Below are positions 1 through 7,184 of a stretch of 64,000 nucleotides of DNA, in pieces. Origin of the DNA: JACVRW01 sp963819635. GTDB taxonomy: Bacteria; Actinomycetota; Thermoleophilia; Solirubrobacterales; Thermoleophilaceae. Position numbers and translations under genes: made by a program. The stretch lies in assembly GCA_963819635.1 (NCBI GenBank), contig CAWFWX010000011.1:372001-436000 (forward strand). Direction: 5' to 3'. The notes under the pieces were generated by a model, which saw only the letters and a list, made by a program, of their open reading frames with translations, had not been told where the DNA came from and ran no database searches. Every line of letters begins with the position of its first letter. The first letter of the stretch is position 1.

Positions 1-1593
1 CACGCTCGCCAGGAGGCGCTTCTGCGGCGTGCCCTCGACCTGATCGGCGAGAGGGCCGACCCGCGTGCATGCGCGCTCATACGCGAGCGGCTGAGCCACG
101 CGCTATGGGCCCTGCACCGCCAGGAGGAGGCGGTGGAGGAGCTCAAGCTCGGGCTCGCGCTGCTGGACCCGGAGGACCCGAGCCGTGAGCGTGCGACGCT
201 GCTGTCCGAGCTCGCCAAGAAGCGCATGCTCCAGGCGCGCTTCTCCGAGGCCGAGGAAGCCGCCGACGAGGCGATCGCGGTGGCGCGCGCCGTCGGCGAC
301 CGCGGCGCGGAGGCGCGCGCGCTGAACGCGCTGGGGACCGCAATCGGCTCCCGGGGCGACTCGGAGACCGGTGTGAGGCTGCTCCGCGAGTCGCTCGCCA
401 TCGCTCGCGAAATGGACCTCTCGATGGAGCAGGGCGGCGCGATTATCAACATCGCGGAGATCCTCCACATGTACGGACGCTCCGACGAGGCGCTCGAGAT
501 CGCCCGCCAGGGGCTCGCGGCCGGGATCACGGAGCCCTACCGCACGGTGGATTGGCTCCACCTGTCGTTCTCGGAGATCAGCTTCGACCTCGGCAACTGG
601 GACGAGGCCGAGCACGCGATTCCCGCGCCGAGCCGCCGGCACACGGGCGGCACTCTCTTCCTGTGGCAGGTTTCGCGCGCGACGCTGGCGCTCGGGCGCG
701 GCGACGTCGAGCTCGCGGAGACGGCGCTCGCCGCCCTTGACGGGCCGGCGAGCGGAATGACCGAGCCTCAATTCGTGGCGCCCTACGGCATCCTGCGCGG
801 CGAGCTCGCGCGCCGCGGCGGTGACCTCGACCGCGCGCGGGCCTTGGTGGACGAGGCGCTCGACCGGATCGAGTACTGCTCGGACGACCTCGGCCGGATC
901 ACGGCGGTCGCCGCCGCGGCGCTCCGGATCGAGGGTGACGCCGCTCAGCGCGCGCGCGACCGCCGCGACGAGGGGTCGGAGCGCGCCGCCCTCGAGCGAG
1001 CGGAGGCACTTCTTGCGCGCGTGCGCGTCGCAGCCGAGGGTGCCGCCGGCCCCCTCGCGGCTGCCGAGTTGGCGTCCGCCGAGGCCGAATACGCGCGTAC
1101 GACGGGCTCCGACGCGGCGGCGCCATGGGCCGTCGCGGCGGACAGCTGGGAGGAGCTCAAGCGCCCCTACCCCGCCGCCTACGCGCGCTGGCGGGAGGCC
1201 GAGGCGCTCATGACCGCGCGCGACCGCGAAGGCGCCGCACGTGCGGCCGCGGACGCGCTCGCCACCGCGCGCCGGCTCGGCAGCGCATGGCTCGCGGAGG
1301 AGGTCGAGTCGCTCGCGGCGCGCGCCCGGCTGCAGCTGGGCGAGGAATCGCCGGCCGCCGCGGCCGCCGCTCGAGAGGAGGCGGAGGACCCCTTCGGTCT
1401 GACTCCCCGCGAGCGCGACGTACTGGCGCTGGTGGCCGCGGGCGCTACGAACCGCGAGATCGGCGAGCGGCTTCACATGGCCGAGAAGACGGCGAGCGTC
1501 CACGTGTCCCGGATCCTCGGCAAGCTGAGCGTGCGCTCGCGCACCGAGGCCGCCGCGGTTGCGCACCGGCAGGGCCTGGTACCAACGGCCTGA
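1..1593 (+). CDS. LuxR-family transcriptional regulator with helical-repeat region (5'-truncated)
   Basis: The reading frame is open from the first base, so the gene begins outside the window. The visible part is about 530 residues. Most of it is Ala/Glu/Arg-rich amphipathic helix resembling the TPR-like region of large LuxR-type (LAL/MalT-like) ATPase regulators. The last 65 residues are a clear LuxR/GerE helix-turn-helix: LTPRERDVLALVAAG, then TNREIGERL, ending near ILGKLSVRSRTEAAA. An AAA/NTPase domain upstream is expected from the family but cannot be seen. Target genes are unknown. A palindromic element begins 21 bases after the stop. Confidence 0.85.
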   Translation, partial: HARQEALLRRALDLIGERADPRACALIRERLSHALWALHRQEEAVEELKLGLALLDPEDPSRERATLLSELAKKRMLQARFSEAEEAADEAIAVARAVGDRGAEARALNALGTAIGSRGDSETGVRLLRESLAIAREMDLSMEQGGAIINIAEILHMYGRSDEALEIARQGLAAGITEPYRTVDWLHLSFSEISFDLGNWDEAEHAIPAPSRRHTGGTLFLWQVSRATLALGRGDVELAETALAALDGPASGMTEPQFVAPYGILRGELARRGGDLDRARALVDEALDRIEYCSDDLGRITAVAAAALRIEGDAAQRARDRRDEGSERAALERAEALLARVRVAAEGAAGPLAAAELASAEAEYARTTGSDAAAPWAVAADSWEELKRPYPAAYARWREAEALMTARDREGAARAAADALATARRLGSAWLAEEVESLAARARLQLGEESPAAAAAAREEAEDPFGLTPRERDVLALVAAGATNREIGERLHMAEKTASVHVSRILGKLSVRSRTEAAAVAHRQGLVPTA

Positions 1594-1614
1594 TGCAGGC
1601 ACTCGTCACGGCTC

Positions 1615-1761
1615 GCGAACGACGGGCAATGAAGGGTCTACGCCGTTGCACTTCGCCCCGTATTACGGGGTCAACTGCACGCCGGTGCACTTTGCCGCCT
1701 ATTACGTGGCTAAGTGCAACCGCGTGGACGCCGGGACCCAACCCTCAATGCCGTCGTTCGC
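1615..1761. repeat. Palindromic MITE-like element, copy 1
   Basis: The two ends are imperfect inverted repeats. The left end reads GCGAACGACGGGCAATGAAG and the reverse complement of the right end reads GCGAACGACGGCATTGAGGG. Inside, GTTGCACTT (1645-1653) pairs with AAGTGCAAC (1712-1720), and CCCCGTATTACGGGG can form its own hairpin. The ends match those of the elements at 8209-8295 and 52344-52455. It lies between the LuxR gene and dgcA. No coding sequence is evident. It could act as a terminator for the upstream gene; that is inference. Confidence 0.7.
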
Positions 1762-1804
1762 TGGAAGTGGCTCGGCGACCCGATGCCGTCATGCTGTCCG
1801 CCCC

Positions 1805-2815
1805 GTGGAGCTTCGAGCCACCACCGCCTCGTACGAGCTCGCCGAGGAGTTCGGCATCGCCCGCGGGTCGCGCACGACCCAGTCGGTCGTCCAGGTCGAG
1901 CTGGAGCACGAGGGCGTCGTCGGCCGTGGCGAGGCCTCGCCCGTCTACTACCGCGGCGAATCGGTCCAGTCCGCGCTCGAGTTCCTGACCGGCGCCGCGC
2001 CCGCGTTCGTGGGCGACGACCCGTTCGCGCTGGAGGACATCGAGGAGCGGCTCGAGGACGTGGACGGCGAGGCGGCCGGCAAGGCCGCGCTCGACGCGGC
2101 CCTCCACGACTGGATCGGCCGCCGGCTCGGCGTGCCGCTGTGGCGCCTACTCGGGCTGTCGCCCGAGGCGCCCGCCACCTCGTTCACGATCAGCATCGAC
2201 TCGGTCGAGGGCACGCGCGACCGCGCGCGCCGCGCGAGCGGGTTCCGGGCGCTGAAGGTCAAGGTCGGCGGTGCCGCGGATCTCGAGCGGCTGGAGGCTG
2301 TCCGCGCCGAGTCGGACGCGCCGCTGCGGGTGGACGCGAACGAGGGCTGGACGCTCGAGTCGGCGCGCGAGCTGATGCCGGAGCTGATCCGGCTGGGAGT
2401 CGAGTTCGTGGAGCAGCCCTTCCCGGCCGACGACGTCGAGTCCTTCCTCGGCCTCGCGGAGCTCCAGCCGCGCCTGCCGGTCATCGTCGACGAGGGCTGC
2501 CAGGACCTGCGCGACGTCGCGCCGGCCGCGGCCTATGCCGAGGGGATCAACGTCAAGCTCGCCAAGTCCGGCGGCGTCCGCGAGGCTGTGCGGATGATCC
2601 ACGCCGCGCGCGCCCTCGATCTCCACGTGATGCTCGGCTGCATGGTCGAATCCCAGCTGGGCGTGGCGCCCGCGGCCGCGATCGCCTCGCTCGCGGACTG
2701 GGTCGACCTCGACGGCCACCTGCTGCTCGCCGGGGAGCCGTACACGGGCCTCCGCTTCGAGGACGGGCGCGTGCTCCCGAGCTCCGAGCCCGGGCTTGGA
2801 GTCGCCGCCGCATGA
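1805..2815 (+). CDS. dgcA: Enolase-superfamily racemase/epimerase (DgcA or L-Ala-D/L-Glu epimerase type)
   Basis: This 336-residue protein has the enolase-superfamily layout: an N-terminal capping domain, then a barrel with KVK (K151/K153), VDANEGW (D177), VEQPF (E203), VDEG (D229) and NVKLAKSGG (K251/K254). These fit the metal ligands and paired catalytic lysines of dipeptide epimerases. It overlaps by 4 bases a DUF1611 gene, the arrangement of the described DgcN-DgcA D-glutamate pathway. There DgcN acetylates D-Glu and DgcA racemises N-acetyl-D-Glu. I therefore prefer DgcA over a peptidoglycan dipeptide epimerase, without proof. GTG at 1805 is chosen because earlier in-frame codons lie in the palindromic repeat. 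Confidence 0.8.
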   Translation: MELRATTASYELAEEFGIARGSRTTQSVVQVELEHEGVVGRGEASPVYYRGESVQSALEFLTGAAPAFVGDDPFALEDIEERLEDVDGEAAGKAALDAALHDWIGRRLGVPLWRLLGLSPEAPATSFTISIDSVEGTRDRARRASGFRALKVKVGGAADLERLEAVRAESDAPLRVDANEGWTLESARELMPELIRLGVEFVEQPFPADDVESFLGLAELQPRLPVIVDEGCQDLRDVAPAAAYAEGINVKLAKSGGVREAVRMIHAARALDLHVMLGCMVESQLGVAPAAAIASLADWVDLDGHLLLAGEPYTGLRFEDGRVLPSSEPGLGVAAA

Positions 2816-3876
2816 GCGAGCGGCTCGCGATCTTCGCGGAGGGGCTGTTCGCGAAGCACACCGGCAAGACTGCCCACGGGGTGATCCGCTACGGCAACCG
2901 CGAGGTCGTGGCCGTGATCGACTCGACCTGCGCGGGGCGCACCGCGAGCGAGGTCGAGCGGTTCTGCCTAAGGCCGGTGCCGATCGTCGCAACGCTCGAC
3001 GAGGCGATCGAGCGCGGCGCCGACACCCTTCTGATCGGCGTGGCGCCTCCGGGCGGGAAGCTCGACCCGGCCTGGCGCCCGGCGCTCATCGCCGCGCTCG
3101 AGGCGGGGCTCTCGCTCGAGGCCGGCCTTCACACCCAGCTGAACGCGGACCCCGAGCTGCGCGAGGCGGCCGAGCGGCACGGCGCAACGCTGCGCGACCT
3201 GCGCGAGGCCCCGCCCGACCTGACCGTGCCGAAGGGCCCGTACAGCAGGCCGGACTCCGTTCGAGTCGTGCACAGCGTGGGCTCGGACACCGTGATCGGG
3301 AAGAAGGTGGTCACGCTCGAGCTCGACCGAGCCGCGCGCGACAAGGGGCTCCGCTCGGTCTTCGTCCCAACCGGGCAGACCGGCGTGGCCATCGCCGGCT
3401 GGGGCATCGCCGTCGACCACGTGATCTCGGACTACGTGGCGGGTGCCGCCGAGCGGCTCGTGCTCGAGGGCGCCGAGCGCGCCGACCTGCTGTTCGTCGA
3501 GGGCCAGGGCGCGCTCTACCACCCGGCCTACTCGGGCGTGACGCTGGGGTTGCTCCACGGCTCCGCGCCGGACCTGCTCGTGCTGGTGCACAAGCCAAAC
3601 GCCACCCACAACCGCAACTACCCGGACCTGCCGATCCCGGCGCTCAACGAGCTGATCGCGGCATACGAGAGCGTGGCCGCGCCGGTCCGGCCCACCAGGG
3701 TCGCGGCGATCGCCCTCAACACGTCCGACCTGGACGAGGACGCCGCGCGCGCGTCGATCGCCGAGGCCGAGCGCGAAACCGGGCTCGTGGCCGACGACGT
3801 CGTGCGCTTCGGGCCGGAGCGCGTGCTTCAGGCGGTCCTCGCGGCCCTGGACACGAAGGCGAAAAGCCCGGCCTGA
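2812..3876 (+). CDS. dgcN: DUF1611 protein, D-glutamate N-acetyltransferase DgcN-like
   Basis: The 354-residue product begins MSERLAIFAEGLF and carries a P-loop-like stretch (VHSVGSDTVIGKKVVTLEL) typical of DUF1611. DgcN members are reported to N-acetylate D-glutamate for the partner racemase DgcA. The start ATG overlaps the stop of the epimerase (ATGA), so the two are translationally coupled. The rest of the pathway (deacetylation to L-Glu) is not beside it. The nearby glnK-amt-pucR nitrogen genes fit amino-acid nitrogen scavenging. Family assignment is firm; the exact substrate is inferred from the gene pair. Confidence 0.8.
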   Translation: MSERLAIFAEGLFAKHTGKTAHGVIRYGNREVVAVIDSTCAGRTASEVERFCLRPVPIVATLDEAIERGADTLLIGVAPPGGKLDPAWRPALIAALEAGLSLEAGLHTQLNADPELREAAERHGATLRDLREAPPDLTVPKGPYSRPDSVRVVHSVGSDTVIGKKVVTLELDRAARDKGLRSVFVPTGQTGVAIAGWGIAVDHVISDYVAGAAERLVLEGAERADLLFVEGQGALYHPAYSGVTLGLLHGSAPDLLVLVHKPNATHNRNYPDLPIPALNELIAAYESVAAPVRPTRVAAIALNTSDLDEDAARASIAEAERETGLVADDVVRFGPERVLQAVLAALDTKAKSPA

Positions 3877-3894
3877 TCTTTCGACATAGGGCGG

Positions 3895-3929
3895 TACGAA
3901 AAAGCGCCGCTCAGAGCGATATTTTGCGC
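3895..3929 (+). promoter_or_regulatory. Possible promoter for the small gene at 3930
   Basis: A locally AT-rich patch holds TATTTT at 3920-3925, only 4 bases before the ATG. This would suit a leaderless transcript. No convincing -35 element is seen. Confidence 0.25.
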
Positions 3930-4115
3930 ATGGAGCCGCGCCGCTACACACTCGTTCCGGACGACACGGAGCATCAGGCCCCACCACAGAACCCGGTACG
4001 GCGGCGCTACTCGCTGGCTCGCGTGGCCCCCTCCTCGCGCTCGGCGCTGGGCGTCGACCGCCTGGAGCGGATGGAGGAGATAGTGGCCCGCGAGCTCCGC
4101 AACGGCCGGCACTAG
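3930..4115 (+). CDS. Small hypothetical basic protein (61 aa)
   Basis: A 61-residue product, MEPRRYTLVPDD to RELRNGRH, is rich in Arg and polar residues and has no membrane segment or signal peptide. The last third (LERMEEIVARELRN) looks helical. Its stop overlaps the stop of the convergent pucR gene by 3 bases. A TATTTT box just upstream and the reading-frame composition favour a real gene. I do not recognise the family. It could be a short regulatory or structural peptide. Confidence 0.5.
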   Translation: MEPRRYTLVPDDTEHQAPPQNPVRRRYSLARVAPSSRSALGVDRLERMEEIVARELRNGRH

Positions 4116-5179
4116 CGCGGCAGGCTCGGGGCGATGATCCGGTAGGCCTTGAGCCCCAGTCCGAGCCGCTCGCGGTGCTCGCTCTTCAGCGGGTCGAGCC
4201 CAGTCAGGTCGCGCACGCGCTCCAGGCGATAGCCGACCGTGTGCCGGTGCGCGTGAATCGCGCTGGCAGTCGCCGCCATGTTGCAGTTGTTATCGAGATA
4301 GGCGGACAGCGTGCCCAGCAGGTCGGCCGAATACTGCTCGTCGTAGCGCACCAGCGGCGCGACGGTGTCGTCGTAGAAGCTCCGCACCTCCTGGGGGTGG
4401 CTCGCGAGCACCCGGAAGAGCAGCCGGTATGTGCTCTGGCCGATCTCCTCGCCCGGCGGCCCGCCGCCGGCGGAGGTCACGCCGAGCACCAGCTCGGCCT
4501 CCTCCAAGGCCCGCCGTACATCCGCCGCCCCGGCATGCCAGGAGGAAAGCCCAAGCTGGGCATGCCGCCCGAGCCGAGCGGCCGCGCGGCGCGCATGCTC
4601 GGGCTCCCCAGGGAGAAGGGCGTAGACGCGGCCCTCGGCCGCCTGGACCAGGGCGCCGGGGACCTCGGCCATCACTGCCACGGTCAGCCGCCCCGGACCG
4701 CGACCGCCTGCATCGGCGCACAGTGCCACATAGCCCGCGTCCAGGTCGAAGCCCAAGCGTCCCGCCCGGCGTTCGACCTCCGATGCCTCGAGTTCCCGCC
4801 GCGAGAGCACCTCCTCGAGGAACGAGCCCCGCAGCGACTGCTCGGTCTCGTCGCGCGCTTCCGCGACCGCCACCTCGGTGAGGGCAGCGATGGCCGCCAT
4901 GTGGAGATAGTCGCCGGCGTCCGGGCTGCCGCTGCCGAGCAGGAGCACGGCGCCGAGCCGGCGGCCGCCCGAGGAGATGGGGACCTCGGCCGTGACCTCG
5001 TCCGGACGCTGTGGGCGCGCGCTCGCAAGGCTGGCGGCCACGTAGCGCTCGTAGCGCTCCCACCCTTCCCGCGGCACGCCGAGGCGTGGCACGATCACGG
5101 CGACGGGCGCGCCGGCGTGGGCCGCGGCGATCTCCGCCACGCGCTCGAGGCCGTCGCCACTCAGCACGGCGCCCACCAT
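4112..5179 (-). CDS. PucR/CdaR-type transcriptional regulator
   Basis: The 355-residue protein ends in the PucR-type helix-turn-helix: YLDNNCNMAATASAIHAHRH, then TVGYRLERVRDLTGLDP. The central part (VEIRR-like GGDEF-related fold region) precedes it, and the first about 150 residues look like a GAF-like sensor. ATG at 5179 (MVGAVLSGDGLERVAEI) is chosen; an upstream Met at 5269 would place a palindromic repeat inside the protein. It lies downstream of amt-glnK on the same strand, separated by 61 bases that are mostly repeat. Control of nitrogen or amino-acid use is plausible but inferred. Confidence 0.8.
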   Translation of the reverse strand: MVGAVLSGDGLERVAEIAAAHAGAPVAVIVPRLGVPREGWERYERYVAASLASARPQRPDEVTAEVPISSGGRRLGAVLLLGSGSPDAGDYLHMAAIAALTEVAVAEARDETEQSLRGSFLEEVLSRRELEASEVERRAGRLGFDLDAGYVALCADAGGRGPGRLTVAVMAEVPGALVQAAEGRVYALLPGEPEHARRAAARLGRHAQLGLSSWHAGAADVRRALEEAELVLGVTSAGGGPPGEEIGQSTYRLLFRVLASHPQEVRSFYDDTVAPLVRYDEQYSADLLGTLSAYLDNNCNMAATASAIHAHRHTVGYRLERVRDLTGLDPLKSEHRERLGLGLKAYRIIAPSLPR

Positions 5180-5208
5180 CTCCAGGTGGGCGCCGCGCGG
5201 GCTCTGGC

Positions 5209-5240
5209 CAGGGGTCTGACCCCCAGGGGTCAGACCCCTG
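5209..5240. repeat. GGGGTCWGACCCC palindrome pair, locus 1
   Basis: GGGGTCTGACCCC (5211-5223) is followed after two bases by GGGGTCAGACCCC (5226-5238). Each is almost self-complementary and the two are inverted copies of each other. The pair directly abuts the glnK stop (5241) and sits between glnK and pucR. Confidence 0.8.
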
Positions 5241-5636
5241 TCAGGTACTGCCGTCAGGGGACGGGCCATTGACGCTCAGCGCCTCGCCTTCGTGAGCCTG
5301 GAGGACCGTCTCGCCCGTCTCGCCCGTCCGGATGCGCACGGCCTCCTCGACCGGCAGGATGAACAGCTTGCCGTCGCCGACCGAACCCGTCCGGGCGTGA
5401 CGCAGGATCACCTGCTTGACCATCTCAACGTCGGTCGTCTCGACGACGCACTCGAGCTTGAGCTTCGGCCGCAGGTGGACCGCGAGCTCCGAGCCGCGGT
5501 AGTGCTCGGTGAGCGCCTTCTGCCTGCCGGAGCCCTTGACCTCGGTGATCGAGAGGCTGGGGAAGCCCGCATCGAGCAGCTGCGCCCTGATCGGCTCGAA
5601 CGCCTCGTGCCGGATGTAGGCGACAACCATCTTCAT
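5241..5636 (-). CDS. glnK: PII nitrogen signal-transduction protein, atypical T-loop
   Basis: The 131-residue product matches the PII fold: MKMVVAYIRHEAF, then ITEVKGSGRQKALTEHYRG, and the C-terminal GSVGDGKLFILPVEEAVRIRTGE. PII trimers bind ATP/ADP and 2-oxoglutarate and gate AmtB. The gene overlaps amt by 4 bases, the classical glnK-amt pairing. Residue numbering aligns with E. coli GlnB without gaps to position 51. Tyr46 is kept, but Tyr51, the uridylylation/adenylylation site, is Leu51 here. Regulation by modification at that residue is therefore impossible, while effector binding may persist. The C-terminal tail is longer than usual. Confidence 0.9.
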   Translation of the reverse strand: MKMVVAYIRHEAFEPIRAQLLDAGFPSLSITEVKGSGRQKALTEHYRGSELAVHLRPKLKLECVVETTDVEMVKQVILRHARTGSVGDGKLFILPVEEAVRIRTGETGETVLQAHEGEALSVNGPSPDGST

Positions 5637-7093
5637 GCCCTCACCTCCCCGGTCATGACCGTTGCGGTGACCGGCGCGGGCTGCGCGGGACGCCCGGCCG
5701 GCAGTGGCGGCGCGCCCATGTCCGACTCCGGGATGAACTGCTCCGGATAGCCGTACATGCCGTGCTCGACGATGTCGAGACCCGCCACCTCGTCCTCGTC
5801 GGACACGCGCAGCCCGATCGTGGCCTTGATGGCCGCGAAGGTCAGGTAGCTCATGGCGAACACGAACGTGAAGGCCACCAGCACGCCGACGATCTGCGCG
5901 ATCAGCTGGGTGAACTGCCCGGAGTACAGGAGCCCGCCATCGGGATCGCCGAAGGCGTTGTACTCGGCCAGTCGCGGCGCCGTGAAGATGCCGCAGGAGA
6001 TCGTGCCCCAGATACCGGCGAGCCCGTGCGCCGACGTCGCACCGACGGGATCGTCGATCCGCTTGTCGATCCAGATCACGCCGAAGACCACGATCAGCCC
6101 GGCCACGAAGCCGATGATCGGCCCCGCCCACGCCTCGACGTAGCCGGACGGCGCCGTGATCGCCACGAGGCCGGCGATCGCGCCGTTGGCGATCATCCCG
6201 ATGTCGATCGTGCGCTGCTTGATCTGGGTCGCGACGAACGCCCCGATAATGCCGCCGGCGCATCCGAGCAGCGTGACCACCGCCACCTCGGCCATGCGGA
6301 CGTCGCCGATGCCGAGCGTCGAGCCCGGGTTGAACCCGAACCAGCCGACGAACAGGATCAGCGTGCCCAGGCCGACGAGCGGCATCGAGTGGCCTGGGAT
6401 CGCTCGCGGCTTCCCGTCCGGGCCGTACTTGCCCTTGCGCGGGCCGAGCAGGAGCAGGGCCGCGAAAGCGCCCGTGGCCCCGATCAGGTGCACCGCGGTG
6501 GAGCCGGCGAAGTCCTGCATGCCGGTCGGCATCAGCCCGGTGTCGCCGTTCTGCAGCCAGCCGCCGCCGAACACCCAGTGCGAGCCGATCGGGTAGATCA
6601 GCGCGGCGAACACGATCGCATAGATCACGTAGGCGCCGTACTTGATGCGCTCGAGCGTGGAGCCCCAGACGATCGCGAGCGAGACGGCGCAGAACGCGAA
6701 CTGGAACAGCCACTTGGCCTCGACGGTGGCGTCGGAGACCCCCATGACCGGGAAGGCCGAGGCCCCGTTCCCCGAGAACTGTAGGAAGAAGCCGTTACTT
6801 CCCACGATCGAGCTCGAGATGCCGAGCACGTCCGCGCTGCCGAAGGCGAGCGCGAAGCCGACGGCCCAGTAACAGAGCGCCGCAATCGAGAGATTGGTAA
6901 GGATCTTTGCGACCCCGGTTCCGGCGTTCTTCGCGCGCGAGAAGCCGATCTCGAGCATCGCGAATCCGGCCTGCATGAACAGGACAAGCACCGCGGCGAT
7001 CACGACCCAGAGGGTGTTTACCGCGACGGTGTCAGCGAGTTTTCCGTCGACGGCCTGGACCAGATCGTCGGCGGTGGCTAGAAGGGTTGACAT
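5633..7093 (-). CDS. amt: Ammonium transporter (Amt family)
   Basis: This 486-residue membrane protein has about 11 hydrophobic segments. Family motifs include FMQAGFAMLEIGFSRAKNAG near the N-terminus, DFAGSTAVHLIGATGAFAAL (first pore-His region) and TSAHGLAGIWGTISCGIF (second pore-His region). Amt conducts ammonium across the cytoplasmic membrane and is gated by PII. ATG at 7093 is preferred over the GTG at 7102; neither has a clear Shine-Dalgarno. The cytoplasmic tail is followed by glnK with a 4-base overlap, so both are made together. The order is amt, glnK, pucR in one direction. Confidence 0.95.
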   Translation of the reverse strand: MSTLLATADDLVQAVDGKLADTVAVNTLWVVIAAVLVLFMQAGFAMLEIGFSRAKNAGTGVAKILTNLSIAALCYWAVGFALAFGSADVLGISSSIVGSNGFFLQFSGNGASAFPVMGVSDATVEAKWLFQFAFCAVSLAIVWGSTLERIKYGAYVIYAIVFAALIYPIGSHWVFGGGWLQNGDTGLMPTGMQDFAGSTAVHLIGATGAFAALLLLGPRKGKYGPDGKPRAIPGHSMPLVGLGTLILFVGWFGFNPGSTLGIGDVRMAEVAVVTLLGCAGGIIGAFVATQIKQRTIDIGMIANGAIAGLVAITAPSGYVEAWAGPIIGFVAGLIVVFGVIWIDKRIDDPVGATSAHGLAGIWGTISCGIFTAPRLAEYNAFGDPDGGLLYSGQFTQLIAQIVGVLVAFTFVFAMSYLTFAAIKATIGLRVSDEDEVAGLDIVEHGMYGYPEQFIPESDMGAPPLPAGRPAQPAPVTATVMTGEVRA

Positions 7094-7184
7094 GGCGGCC
7101 ACGCTATGAGCGGCCGCCGAAAAAGCCTTTAGCCGGGTGTCGAAGATTCGGCCAGGCCGGTTCGCCGATGTGTCGAGTGGACCC

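Noticed and set aside
103..1602. Long open frame on the minus strand opposite the LuxR-type gene
   Set aside because: High-GC codon bias leaves antisense frames open. The product is Arg-rich without domains, and the plus strand encodes a clear LuxR helix-turn-helix.
5180..5269. N-terminal extension of the PucR-type regulator starting at 5269
   Set aside because: It would translate the palindromic repeat and overlap glnK; the ATG at 5179 begins recognisable protein.
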